From contig NZ_VMYE01000005.1 in the NCBI RefSeq assembly GCF_007655255.1, positions 1 to 64,000 of the forward strand: 64,000 nucleotides of DNA. Direction: 5' to 3'. Every line of letters begins with the position of its first letter. Positions within the stretch are counted from its first letter, which is position 1. Origin of the DNA: Extensimonas perlucida (GTDB taxonomy: Bacteria > Pseudomonadota > Gammaproteobacteria > Burkholderiales > Burkholderiaceae_C). The notes beneath the pieces were generated by a model. It was not told where the DNA came from, did not search any database, and saw nothing but the letters and a program-made list of their open reading frames with translations. Of the stretch, positions 18,661 through 27,575 are shown piece by piece. The translations under genes and the position numbers were made by a program.

Positions 18661-20708
18661 GCGAATTCGAGCAGCTGCACCCATCCCTTCAGTACCACGT
18701 CGTCAACACGCTGGGCTGGAGTACCCTGCGCCCCACCCAGCTGGCGGCCATTGCGCCGATTCATGCCGGAGCACACTGCCTGTTGCTGGCACCTACGGCG
18801 GGCGGAAAGACGGAGGCGGCAGCCATCCCGATCCTTTCCAAAATGTTGAGAGAGTCCTGGTCGGGCACCAGTGTCTTGTACATCTGCCCTATCAAGGCGC
18901 TGCTCAACAACCTTGAGCAGAGGTTGACCCATTACGCCGGACTGGTCGGTCGAACCGTCACCGTTTGGCACGGCGACGTCTCCCAGTCGCGGAAGCTGAA
19001 GGCGATGAAGGAGGCACCCGACATCCTTCTGACGACGCCGGAGTCCATTGAGGCGATGCTGATTTCCGTGCGCGTGGATCGTCCAACATGGTTTGGGAAT
19101 CTGCGGGCCGTGGTGGTCGATGAGCTGCACGCCTTCGCTGCTGATGATCGCGGATGGCACATGCGTTCGGTACTGCAGCGGCTCGAGCACTACCTGCCGC
19201 AACCGCTGCAACGAATCGGTCTTTCTGCAACGGTCAGCAACCCGCAAGAGCTCTTGCAGTGGTTCGCTCCGTCGGGAGAACGGCAGGTGGTTGGAAGCGC
19301 CACCGTTAGCACCGATGCCGATGTCACCATCGATCACGTTGGCAGCCTCGAAAACGCAGCAACGGTCATCTCGCGCCTCCACCGAGGTGAAAAGAGGCTG
19401 GTGTTTTGCGACTCTCGCAGCAGCGCTGAGCAGCTCAGCAGCATGTTGCGCACCAAGGATGTCCGGACCTTCGTGAGCCATGCGTCGCTGAGCGCAGCGG
19501 AGCGTAAGCAGGCCGAAGCGGCATTTGCTGAAGAAAAAGACTGCGTGATCGTGGCGACATCGACCCTGGAGTTGGGCATCGATGTAGGAGATCTGGATCG
19601 TGTGATTCAGATCGATTCGCCGTCCACGGTGTCGTCCTTCCTTCAGCGCATGGGGCGAACCGGGCGGAGGACTGGCGGTGTGAGGAACTGTTTGTTCCTT
19701 ACGACGAGTGAAGATGCTTTCATGTTGGCTTTGGGAGTCACCCAGCTGTGGTCTCAGGCCTGGGTTGAAGCCGCGCGGCCTCCGGAGGAGCCTTGGCCCA
19801 TAGTTGGGCAGCAAATCCTTGTGTCCACACTGGAGCGCGGCGAATGGCCAGCCAGCGAAGTCATCGCGCTTTTGTCGCGCTGCTTCCCCGAGTTGCCTGA
19901 AGACGGCTTTCAGTCGATGTTGACTCACATGGTTCAGAAGGGGTACCTGGATGCCAGCGAGGGGTTGTTGCGTATCGGTCCCCAGGCTGAGCGCGACTTC
20001 GGCCGTGGGCATTACCGAGACCTGTTGGCGTCATTCAGTGGGGCGCAACTCCTGACTGGCCGGCATGGCAGTGCGGAGGTGGGCTACATCGACCCCACGG
20101 TACTCTCCGGTGATGAGCCTCAGCGGCTCTTGCTCTTGGCAGGTCGCAGCTGGATGGTCAAGGAGATTGAGTGGTCGAAAAAGATTGTCTGGCTGGAGCC
20201 GGCGAAAGAGGGCGGCAAAGCTCGATGGATGGGCGGCGCACGCAGCCTGAGCCGTGAGGTCTGCCAAGGCATCCGTGCTGCCCTCATCAGTGGAACGCCA
20301 CCAGGCGTGCATCTGTCGCTGCGCGGCAAGTCTGAGCTTTCAGCGTTACAGGAGGAGCTCGCGCTCTCTCCAGGCGGGGACTTCGTGTCTAGGGCCGAAG
20401 GCCATCAGGCTCGCACCTGGACTTTTGCGGGCACCAAGCAGAACCGGACCTATGCCCGTACCGCTTCATCTGCCGGGAAGCGAGTCAAGTTTGATGCGCT
20501 CAGCGTTCAAGCTCCTGCGGCATCGCTGGTGTCCAAAAACGGCGGCGAAGCTGATGTGCAGTTGACCGTAGACGAGGTCTCACAGTTGGCCGAGGGGATC
20601 AAATTCGCGGATTGCGTGCCCGCAGATTTGCTTCTTCAGATAGTTGTTGCGCGGTTATTTGTGACCGAGTCGACGTTGGCCAATCAATCGAAGGGAGGAA
20701 TGGCATGA
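18657..20708 (+). CDS. brxHI: BREX type 2 Lhr-like helicase BrxHI
   Basis: This 683-residue superfamily 2 helicase has motif I APTAGGKTEA at 45-54, motif II DELH at 155-158, motif III LSATVSN and motif VI MGRTGRRTGG. A winged-helix-like region follows the two RecA folds, as in Lhr helicases. The start is a GTG that overlaps the brxD stop. BrxHI closes the canonical type 2 BREX gene set. Here it is not the end of the operon: its stop overlaps the next start in ATGA, which ties four further genes to it. Confidence 0.9.
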   Translation: MSEFEQLHPSLQYHVVNTLGWSTLRPTQLAAIAPIHAGAHCLLLAPTAGGKTEAAAIPILSKMLRESWSGTSVLYICPIKALLNNLEQRLTHYAGLVGRTVTVWHGDVSQSRKLKAMKEAPDILLTTPESIEAMLISVRVDRPTWFGNLRAVVVDELHAFAADDRGWHMRSVLQRLEHYLPQPLQRIGLSATVSNPQELLQWFAPSGERQVVGSATVSTDADVTIDHVGSLENAATVISRLHRGEKRLVFCDSRSSAEQLSSMLRTKDVRTFVSHASLSAAERKQAEAAFAEEKDCVIVATSTLELGIDVGDLDRVIQIDSPSTVSSFLQRMGRTGRRTGGVRNCLFLTTSEDAFMLALGVTQLWSQAWVEAARPPEEPWPIVGQQILVSTLERGEWPASEVIALLSRCFPELPEDGFQSMLTHMVQKGYLDASEGLLRIGPQAERDFGRGHYRDLLASFSGAQLLTGRHGSAEVGYIDPTVLSGDEPQRLLLLAGRSWMVKEIEWSKKIVWLEPAKEGGKARWMGGARSLSREVCQGIRAALISGTPPGVHLSLRGKSELSALQEELALSPGGDFVSRAEGHQARTWTFAGTKQNRTYARTASSAGKRVKFDALSVQAPAASLVSKNGGEADVQLTVDEVSQLAEGIKFADCVPADLLLQIVVARLFVTESTLANQSKGGMA

Positions 20709-21205
20709 CAGCGCAGATTGCAGAGCGACTGAAATTCAAGGGTGAGGAGGTTGCCATGTGCACGAACCCCCTCAGCGATTATTTCGCCATGGGCGGATTC
20801 AACCCACGATTCGAGTCCAACTGCACTGCCTTGTGGCGTGGTTACGTTGGCAACTGGGAAATCGTGAACGACCGCCTGTACCTGATCGGACTGAACGGAA
20901 CCCTGGAAGACGGTACCGAAGCGTCATTGGCGACCATCTTCCCTGACTTTCCAGAGCGGGTTTTTGCCCACTGGTACTCCGGCACGATCCGTATCCCCCA
21001 AGGCAAGCAGCTTGAATATGTCCACATGGGCTACGGCAGCACCTTCGAGCGGGACTTGTTCTTGGATGTCGAGCGAGGGGTGGTTGTGGCGACCCGAGAA
21101 CGTCACAACGGGACGGCCGAGTCTGAGAACGCTCCTGAAGGTTACGAAATCGGCGCCATGACGGTATTCCCTCGGACCGGCAAGGATGGGGGGGAATCGG
21201 TGTGA
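20705..21205 (+). CDS. Orphan protein, first gene of BREX-linked tail (166 aa)
   Basis: I do not recognise a family with a known function. The protein is soluble-looking and compact, rich in aromatic residues and beta-forming segments (for example LWRGYVGNWEIVNDRLYLIG and YVHMGYGSTFERDLFLDV). It has no signal peptide, membrane segment or nuclease-type motif. The ATG overlaps the brxHI stop and its own stop overlaps the next gene in GTGA, so it is made together with both. A longer frame starting at 20612 exists but overlaps brxHI by almost 100 bases and is less likely. It may be an adaptor or inhibitor protein, but no sequence feature shows this. Confidence 0.7.
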   Translation: MTAQIAERLKFKGEEVAMCTNPLSDYFAMGGFNPRFESNCTALWRGYVGNWEIVNDRLYLIGLNGTLEDGTEASLATIFPDFPERVFAHWYSGTIRIPQGKQLEYVHMGYGSTFERDLFLDVERGVVVATRERHNGTAESENAPEGYEIGAMTVFPRTGKDGGESV

Positions 21206-21849
21206 TCTATCTCTACTGGTACCTCGGTATCGGGGTGGTGGTCCTTGCGGTCGTCTACGGCGCTCATCACATGACGAAGGGGAAGGAGTCTGAATCTCTT
21301 CGTGATCTGCTCGAAGCCATAAATCCGGATCGCAAGAAGCTTTCATACCGTATCCTCAACAACTTTGTCGCGCCCCTTCTCGCGGCCATCGCAGTGGTCG
21401 CCGTCTGGCCCGTGGCCGTTTTCATGAAAGCCAAGGAGCTGTTTCAAAAGAAGGAAAGCTACGTGTCCCCGGAGGAACGCGAATTCGTCGTTGAGCGCGA
21501 CCACTTGCTGGAGCGACTGACTGTGCAGGAGATCGAAAGACGCGAGGTTGTCGTAGACCCGCTCAAGGCTGCACCTGAATTGCCATTTGGCCACCTCAAC
21601 GCAGCGTGGCAGGACTTCCTCAAGGGTCACGCCGATGGAGTTGAACTGTGGTCGTTCTCGGCACAGTGGCAGACGACCTGGGGGCGCAAAGAGCTGCGTT
21701 GTGGATACGTTGCCGTCGAAGACGGAGTGCCGGGTGCCCATTTCTTGACAGTGTGGAAGGAACTCCCAGAGGTGCCGGAAGCCGATGGCAAAGCAAAACA
21801 GGTGCGCGTTGATGACATTCCAGGCTGGCTCAAGAAGCATGCTGACTGA
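21202..21849 (+). CDS. Membrane-anchored orphan protein, second gene of BREX-linked tail
   Basis: This 215-residue protein starts from a GTG that overlaps the previous stop. Residues 3-22 (YWYLGIGVVVLAVVYGAHHM) and about 52-75 (NFVAPLLAAIAVVAVWPVAV) are hydrophobic and look like two membrane helices joined by a charged 30-residue segment. A charged helical region follows, then a soluble domain of about 100 residues with a WSF-W-TTWGRKELRCGY stretch. No family is recognised. Two anchors with a cytoplasmic-type domain inside a defence operon suggest a membrane sensor or effector, by inference only. It precedes the helicase gene by 33 bases. Confidence 0.65.
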   Translation: MIYLYWYLGIGVVVLAVVYGAHHMTKGKESESLRDLLEAINPDRKKLSYRILNNFVAPLLAAIAVVAVWPVAVFMKAKELFQKKESYVSPEEREFVVERDHLLERLTVQEIERREVVVDPLKAAPELPFGHLNAAWQDFLKGHADGVELWSFSAQWQTTWGRKELRCGYVAVEDGVPGAHFLTVWKELPEVPEADGKAKQVRVDDIPGWLKKHAD

Positions 21850-21882
21850 GTGTCAGGCGCGATACCTCATCAAGGAGATCTC

Positions 21883-24800
21883 ATGCAATGGGAAAAGGGC
21901 ACGGAAGTTCGTCGAATCGACAACCCCGGAAAACTTGGTGCTACGACAGGGCAAGTACGGGCTCGCGGGTCCATCAGCTACTACGGGGTCCGTTGGCGTG
22001 ACGGGACAAATGACTACGTTGCGGAAGACCAACTCGAGCTGATCTCCACGGCTCAGAGCGATGACCCTTATGGGGTGATCGAGAGCGGTCGATTTGGTCG
22101 AGCAGAAGACCTCCGCCGCAGTTTGACGCACGTGCACCTGTCCGGGCGACTCGCCAACTTGGTGTACTCGATGGGCGTTACGAACACTGAGTTCTTCGCA
22201 CACCAATACAAGCCCTTGCTGACCCTGTTGGAATCGCCCGCCGATGGTTTGCTGATCGCTGACGAAGTCGGTCTGGGCAAAACGATCGAGGCGGGCATCA
22301 TATGGACTGAGTTGCGGGCGCGTGAGGATATGCGTCGACTCCTAATCGTGTGTCCGGCAATGCTGCGCGAAAAGTGGCGAAGCGAACTGAAGAACCGCTT
22401 CGGAATCGACGCCAGCATCGTGAATGCAGCTAATTTGGCTGATGAGCTGAGAAACAGCAGCAGCTTCGGTCCGTCCAAAGCCTGGATTGCGAGCTATCAG
22501 GCGCTCAGACCACCGAAGTCTTGGAAGCCGACAGCGGAGTCAACCGGTAAGAGACTGTCGGGTCGTTCAGTGCTTGCCAACCTACTCGATGAGAACGCGA
22601 CCGACGATCCACTGATCGACCTGGTTGTATTCGACGAGGCGCACTACATGCGCAACCCGGAGAGCGCCGCGCACACCCTGGGTGAGATGCTGCGGGAGGT
22701 GTCGCACCACCGGGTGTTGTTGTCGGCAACCCCGATTAATCTTGCGAACGAGGATTTGTACCACCTGTTGCGCCTGTGTGACCCAGATCACTTTCAGTAC
22801 CCTTCGAGCTTCAGAGAAATGCTGGCCGCGAACCGACCGCTGGTGTTGGCACGCGACGCGGCACTGCGTCGAAACTCCCGATCAGAGGAGATCATCGAAC
22901 ATGTCAAAGCGGCAGCGTCCAGCGAGCTGCTTGCGAATTCGCGGCAGCTGGCCTCAATCCTTGAGGATCCACCGACGCAGGAGCGCTTACAGTCTGCCGA
23001 GTACCGAGCAGAACTGGCATCCAGTTTGGAGCGAGTGAATCTGCTAGGGCATGTGGTGACTCGCACACGCAAGCGCGATGTGCAGTTGGAGCGCCCGCGT
23101 CGGGAAGTGACGCCTGAAAAGGTTCCCATGACCGAGGCGGAACGAAAGTTCTATACCTATGTGACCGAGGTCACCCGAGATTACGCCTGGCGTCGCGGTA
23201 TCTCTGATGGCTTTCTGCTGGCTACGCCTCAGCGGCAGGTTTGCAGCTGCCCTGCTGCTTTCGCCCGCGCATGGCTCGGTGGCGACAGAACTTTAGTCGA
23301 GGACATGGCTGAACTCGTGTTGGAAGACATGGAGGAAGGCGAAGACGAGAGCGAGTTGGAGGACATCAGCGCAACGCTGAAGGAGTTCTTGCTCGCCAAC
23401 CGTCCAAGAGATGTGGACGCTGCTGAACTCGAAAGATCAGATTCGAAGTTCGCGCGGCTCCTGGATGTGTTGTCGGACTACTTCGCTGACAACCCCGTTG
23501 AGAAAGTCATTCTCTTCAGCTCTTTCCGTGCGACGGCTCACTACTTGGCCGAGCGGCTCTCTTCGGCAGGCATGAAGTCCATGCTGTTGTGGGGAAACAT
23601 GCGTGAATCCAAGCAGGACTTGATCAACGAGTTCAGGGATCGGCCGGAGTTGCGTGTGCTGGTGTCTACCGAGGTGGCCGCTGAAGGTGTCGACCTGCAG
23701 TTTTGCCGCCTGCTAGTGAATTACGACCTGCCTTGGAACCCAATGCGCGTTGAACAGCGCATCGGTCGTATCGACCGTCTGGGCCAGAAGTCCAAAGTAA
23801 TCTACATCTGGAACCTGTTTTACCAGGAGACGATCGACGAGAGGATCTTGGGCAGGCTCCTGACGCGCTTGAAGGTGTTTGAGGAAGCGCTGGGCGAGCC
23901 TGAGCCAGTGATCGGCGAGACTATACAAAGGCTCGAGTCCAAGCTGCTGACGTCGAAGCTCACACCAGAAGAAGAGGAAGCGGAGATTGAGCGGGCAAGG
24001 CTTGCACTTGAGAACGTGCGACTCCGTCAGGATGAGTTGGAGAAAAACGCCGCACAGATGATTGCCCATGGTGGGTTAGTGTTGGATCGCATCGCGGCAG
24101 CCAAGGAGCTTTCACGTCGAGTTACCGAATCCGACTTGATTATCTATGTCCGTGATTTTCTGTCTCGCCATGCTCCTGGTCATCAGTTTGCGCAGTTGGA
24201 CGATATCAACCTGTACTCCATTCAACTTCCGATGGGTATGGCGGCGGAGCTTGATGAGTTCTGTCGCCGAACAGGCCAGATTGGTCAGACCATGCTTGGT
24301 TCGGGACTGCCGCGAACGTGCAAGTTTTTGAACAGTGTCACGACGGTGGGAGGCCGCGCGTGGGAGCCAATTCATCAGTTCCATCCACTGATTCGGTTCA
24401 TCGGCGAAAAGCTGGCACGCTTAGATGAAGCCTTTTACCCAGTGGTTGCTGTCAAGCTGCAATCGAAGTTTGGTTTGGACGTATCGGCAGGCGATTACAT
24501 GTTTGCCATCCGTAAGTGGACCTTCAAGGGTGTGAAGGAAGAGGAGTGGCTTCAAGTCGCAGCGTGCGACCTTAGGAGTCAGGAGATTCTTGCAGACGAT
24601 CTGGCGGAAGGCTTGGTGAATGCTGCGCGATTGCACGGTACAGACTGGTTGGAGGCGGCGAACCTAGTCCAGCTCGACGAAATCGCTGAGCGACTTGATC
24701 AACTTGAAGTGCATTTGGCAGAAGCCTATGGTCGTGCCAGCAAACGCAAGCAGGACGAGAATTCTGACCGCTTGATGTTCCAGCTTCACGGGATCGAGCA

Positions 24801-25008
24801 ACATCTTGCCAATCGACTTCGTGTTCTGCAGGCCACGCGCAACCGGCACGAGGAGCTCGGCAGACACTCGCTTGCCAAGGCCACTCAGGGGCGAATCGAC
24901 AAATTGGCGGCGCGCATGGGACTGAAGCGAGAGCAAGTGCTCCAACGCGAACGCGTAATCCCCGATCATGTTCTGGTTTGTGCAGGGTTGTTGCGATTGG
25001 AGGGCTGA
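21883..25008 (+). CDS. SNF2/RapA-like helicase, third gene of BREX-linked tail
   Basis: This 1041-residue superfamily 2 ATPase of the SNF2 branch starts at an ATG with a strong AAGGAG site seven bases upstream; the frame is open from a GTG at 21850 but that has no such site. An SH3/Tudor-like N-terminal segment (about 1-45: GTEVRRIDNPGKLGATTGQV) is followed by motif I DEVGLGKTIEAG at 127-138, motif II DEAH at 251-254, motif III LSATPIN, then VLVSTEVAAEGVDLQFC and motif VI EQRIGRIDRLGQ. The C-terminal 350 residues are helical. The layout is closest to RapA and to DrmD of class 1 DISARM, but no other DISARM gene is present. It may translocate on DNA. Confidence 0.85.
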   Translation: MQWEKGTEVRRIDNPGKLGATTGQVRARGSISYYGVRWRDGTNDYVAEDQLELISTAQSDDPYGVIESGRFGRAEDLRRSLTHVHLSGRLANLVYSMGVTNTEFFAHQYKPLLTLLESPADGLLIADEVGLGKTIEAGIIWTELRAREDMRRLLIVCPAMLREKWRSELKNRFGIDASIVNAANLADELRNSSSFGPSKAWIASYQALRPPKSWKPTAESTGKRLSGRSVLANLLDENATDDPLIDLVVFDEAHYMRNPESAAHTLGEMLREVSHHRVLLSATPINLANEDLYHLLRLCDPDHFQYPSSFREMLAANRPLVLARDAALRRNSRSEEIIEHVKAAASSELLANSRQLASILEDPPTQERLQSAEYRAELASSLERVNLLGHVVTRTRKRDVQLERPRREVTPEKVPMTEAERKFYTYVTEVTRDYAWRRGISDGFLLATPQRQVCSCPAAFARAWLGGDRTLVEDMAELVLEDMEEGEDESELEDISATLKEFLLANRPRDVDAAELERSDSKFARLLDVLSDYFADNPVEKVILFSSFRATAHYLAERLSSAGMKSMLLWGNMRESKQDLINEFRDRPELRVLVSTEVAAEGVDLQFCRLLVNYDLPWNPMRVEQRIGRIDRLGQKSKVIYIWNLFYQETIDERILGRLLTRLKVFEEALGEPEPVIGETIQRLESKLLTSKLTPEEEEAEIERARLALENVRLRQDELEKNAAQMIAHGGLVLDRIAAAKELSRRVTESDLIIYVRDFLSRHAPGHQFAQLDDINLYSIQLPMGMAAELDEFCRRTGQIGQTMLGSGLPRTCKFLNSVTTVGGRAWEPIHQFHPLIRFIGEKLARLDEAFYPVVAVKLQSKFGLDVSAGDYMFAIRKWTFKGVKEEEWLQVAACDLRSQEILADDLAEGLVNAARLHGTDWLEAANLVQLDEIAERLDQLEVHLAEAYGRASKRKQDENSDRLMFQLHGIEQHLANRLRVLQATRNRHEELGRHSLAKATQGRIDKLAARMGLKREQVLQRERVIPDHVLVCAGLLRLEG

Positions 25009-25011
25009 CGT

Positions 25012-26826
25012 ATGCCGGACTGGTTTTCCGAACTCAAGCGCATCAAGAGCCAATTGAAGGGCCCAGAGACAGAGGCGGCCTCTCGCCCCCCGCGCAGTCA
25101 GGTGGCGCGTGTACCGGAGCTTCGGAGGGGTGGCACTCCACTCAAGCTGCCGAACACGGATGGAATGTCGCGTCTAAACGGACAGTCAAAGCCGTTGCCT
25201 CCTAATGACAAAGGGCACGGAACCGGTACGGGCCAGCTTCATCGATCTGCGCAGAGTACCGGTGGCAAAGACATCTCGAGCAAGCCTTTCCCGCGGAGCT
25301 CTCGGGGGGCAGCTTCGCCGCCCGTATCGTCTCCGGTGAAGCAGCTATCGATCCAAGTGCAGCCGGTGGTTCCAGCAAAGCGGTCTTTGAAAGCGCCTCT
25401 GTCCAAACCTCAACAACCAGCGCAGAGTTCAATCAAGCGGCCGCAGCCTGTGCCGTCGGTGTTTCGGCCTCTTCCGAAAGGCGCTCCCACCCGACAAGAC
25501 TTGTTTCGGCAGCCTGAGGGCTGGATTGCTCGAGGAGGCTGGACGCAATGTGTCGAAGCGGGGCACAGCGGAGCGGTCGATATAGTCATCGGACTCGACT
25601 TTGGTACCTCATACACCAAGGCGGCGGTTGGCTTCAGAGACAAGATCTTCCCCGTCACTTGGGACGGCGTTTCCAAGTGCGAGCCGAATTACTTGTTACC
25701 CAGTGAGTACACGGAGTTGAGAGATGGCTCGCTGTTCATTGGGCAACACCCGAACGCACGCTCAGATGAGATTCGCAACGATCTGAAGCTACCGTTCATC
25801 AACCCTGCAGTCTCCCGGTCGAGTATCGGTGCTGCCAGCACCTTCATCGCCTTGGTGCTGCGATACGTTCGAGCTTGGGTGTTCCATCATCACGGGGACA
25901 AACTTGGACGTGCACATCTTCGGTGGCAGCTCAACATCGGGGCCCCCAGTAATGGCTTGGAAAGCACTCAGTTGGCACGTGCCTACCACGCGTTGGCGGC
26001 TACGGGCTGGCGGCGAAGTCTGGAGACAAACCCACAGCGATTGGCGGGTAGCGCATCCGAGTTGTGGCAAGAAGGCGAGGCTCTACCTGATCTCGTGGAC
26101 CATCAAGTTAGGCCAGAGTTTGTGGCCCAGATGGCTGGTTACATGCAGTCACCTCAACGGCAGCGTGGCCTGCACGCACTGGTGGATGTTGGGGGAGGAA
26201 CTTTGGACGTCGTGACGTTCAATGTGCATCAAGTCGACGAAGAGGACACGTTTCCATTCCTCGTTCCTCAAGTTCATGCGTTGGGCACGCATGGGCTCAT
26301 CCAGAACAGGCTGTTGGGTGTCGAAGCCGATGGCCTTACTCGCGCAGTTGACGAACTGGCCCCAATCGACGCAGCCCCGGTCTTCGCTCGAGCTACCGGT
26401 GTCGCTGAGGCTCACGTCGTAAGCCGAGACGCACTGTTCAGGGCAGAACTGCAAAGGGTGATCAAAAGCGTATTCGATATCACCAAGAGCCGCCGCTACA
26501 GGCTGTCTGATGCTTGGCGTACGGGGATCCGCACATTCTTTACAGGAGGCGGGGCGCTGTTTGACTTGTATCGAGAGGCGCTGAAGACGATGCCTGTGCC
26601 GTCAACTCAAGGTCTGCATCTGATGCCGCTTCCACCGCACAAGAATTTGGACGGTTTCACTGGAGGGGTGCACGAATATCAACGGATCTCTGTCGCCTGC
26701 GGCTTAGCGCAGGACGCTTTCACACTGGGGCGAATTGTCCCGGCCAAGGAGGTCGAGGACGATCGTCCAGTTGTGCCGACATACAGGTCGTCTCGACCGG
26801 ACCGCGACGACCTTTATCCGAAGTGA
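25012..26826 (+). CDS. Hsp70/actin-like ATPase, fourth gene of BREX-linked tail
   Basis: This 604-residue protein begins three bases after the helicase stop. Residues 20-180 are Pro/Ser/Lys-rich, low in hydrophobics and strongly basic, so probably disordered. The rest has the phosphate-1 loop GLDFGTSYTK at 194-203, the phosphate-2 loop DVGGGTLDVV at 392-401 and an adenosine-type FTGGGALF near 510, the three signatures of the actin/Hsp70/sugar-kinase fold. No peptide-binding domain of a true DnaK is evident and the protein is too short to hold both that and the disordered head. It may be a nucleotide switch partner of the helicase. It ends the operon, converging on an SGNH hydrolase. Confidence 0.8.
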   Translation: MPDWFSELKRIKSQLKGPETEAASRPPRSQVARVPELRRGGTPLKLPNTDGMSRLNGQSKPLPPNDKGHGTGTGQLHRSAQSTGGKDISSKPFPRSSRGAASPPVSSPVKQLSIQVQPVVPAKRSLKAPLSKPQQPAQSSIKRPQPVPSVFRPLPKGAPTRQDLFRQPEGWIARGGWTQCVEAGHSGAVDIVIGLDFGTSYTKAAVGFRDKIFPVTWDGVSKCEPNYLLPSEYTELRDGSLFIGQHPNARSDEIRNDLKLPFINPAVSRSSIGAASTFIALVLRYVRAWVFHHHGDKLGRAHLRWQLNIGAPSNGLESTQLARAYHALAATGWRRSLETNPQRLAGSASELWQEGEALPDLVDHQVRPEFVAQMAGYMQSPQRQRGLHALVDVGGGTLDVVTFNVHQVDEEDTFPFLVPQVHALGTHGLIQNRLLGVEADGLTRAVDELAPIDAAPVFARATGVAEAHVVSRDALFRAELQRVIKSVFDITKSRRYRLSDAWRTGIRTFFTGGGALFDLYREALKTMPVPSTQGLHLMPLPPHKNLDGFTGGVHEYQRISVACGLAQDAFTLGRIVPAKEVEDDRPVVPTYRSSRPDRDDLYPK

Positions 26827-26888
26827 CCAGCCCAAACTTGTCACAGAGAGCTGCCAGTGGGTGCAACTGAAAGGCGTTGTCGTCCGTG

Positions 26889-27491
26889 TCAAACCGCCAC
26901 GCTCCAGTCGGCGATGGCGCGTGCAAGTTTTTGGCTCGCCTGCCCAGATGGCTCGATTGGTGACACCTCGGAAAAATCCGCCGCCTCGGTCAGAAGCGTG
27001 CGCAGGTCGAGGATGTCAAAGCGGTGTTGCATGGCGCTACGAGTCACCACATCATTGAAAACCGACAGCGCGGTCTCAAGGGCCGGGGTCAGTCCCGGCA
27101 CGGCGTCGTATATCGTACAGACTAGGGTAGGCAGTCGGCGCTCGGACACTCGATCCATAAGGTAATCGTAGTGACTCGTGAAGTCAGTCTGGATGTGGTT
27201 TAGGTGCGCTAGGGCTTCCATCACCGAACTTACCGGGTGGTCTAGGGTGGGCAGCCATGACAGGGCATCGTTACCACCGACGCTCAGCACCAGATGGGTT
27301 GTACTCGGAGGCAGCCGCTGCAACTGGGCATGCACCTGCCGCGTCACATCGCCGTCGACGGCCAGCAGTGTACAGGCGTGTGGGGATTTCAGCGTACGAC
27401 GAAGGTGCTCTATGACAGATTCGGAGGGCGCGACGTAGCTGGCGTTGTCGAATATGGAGTCGCCCAGCAGAGCCAGATGGTTGGAGGTCAT
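26889..27491 (-). CDS. SGNH/GDSL-family hydrolase-like protein
   Basis: This 200-residue protein starts MTSNHLALLGDS. The GDS block (residues 10-12) gives the nucleophile Ser12, and SVGGND holds the oxyanion Gly/Asn. In place of the usual C-terminal DxxH pair the sequence reads SPIEPSGQASQKLA, so I see no obvious catalytic His. Families with an EPS variant exist, and activity is uncertain. The frame extends upstream to 27575, but the shorter start fits the domain. The leftward order DUF1810 gene, WYL regulator, SGNH protein suggests one operon. There is no signal peptide, so a cytosolic esterase/lipase-like role is the simplest reading. Confidence 0.75.
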   Translation of the reverse strand: MTSNHLALLGDSIFDNASYVAPSESVIEHLRRTLKSPHACTLLAVDGDVTRQVHAQLQRLPPSTTHLVLSVGGNDALSWLPTLDHPVSSVMEALAHLNHIQTDFTSHYDYLMDRVSERRLPTLVCTIYDAVPGLTPALETALSVFNDVVTRSAMQHRFDILDLRTLLTEAADFSEVSPIEPSGQASQKLARAIADWSVAV

Positions 27492-27575
27492 GGGTTCACA
27501 TTCCTTTGTGATTGCCGGCAGAAAGAAGGGGTGCCTGTCGTTTCTCGAAGCGCCTGCTTTGAGTTTGTGATGCAT

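Noticed and set aside
21883-25008. Class 1 DISARM because of a DrmD-like helicase
   Set aside because: There is no drmA, drmB, drmC or DISARM methylase in the neighbourhood. The partners are an Hsp70-like protein and two orphans.
21202-25008. Zorya system (membrane protein plus SNF2 helicase)
   Set aside because: The membrane protein lacks MotA/MotB-type features and there is no ZorA/ZorB pair.
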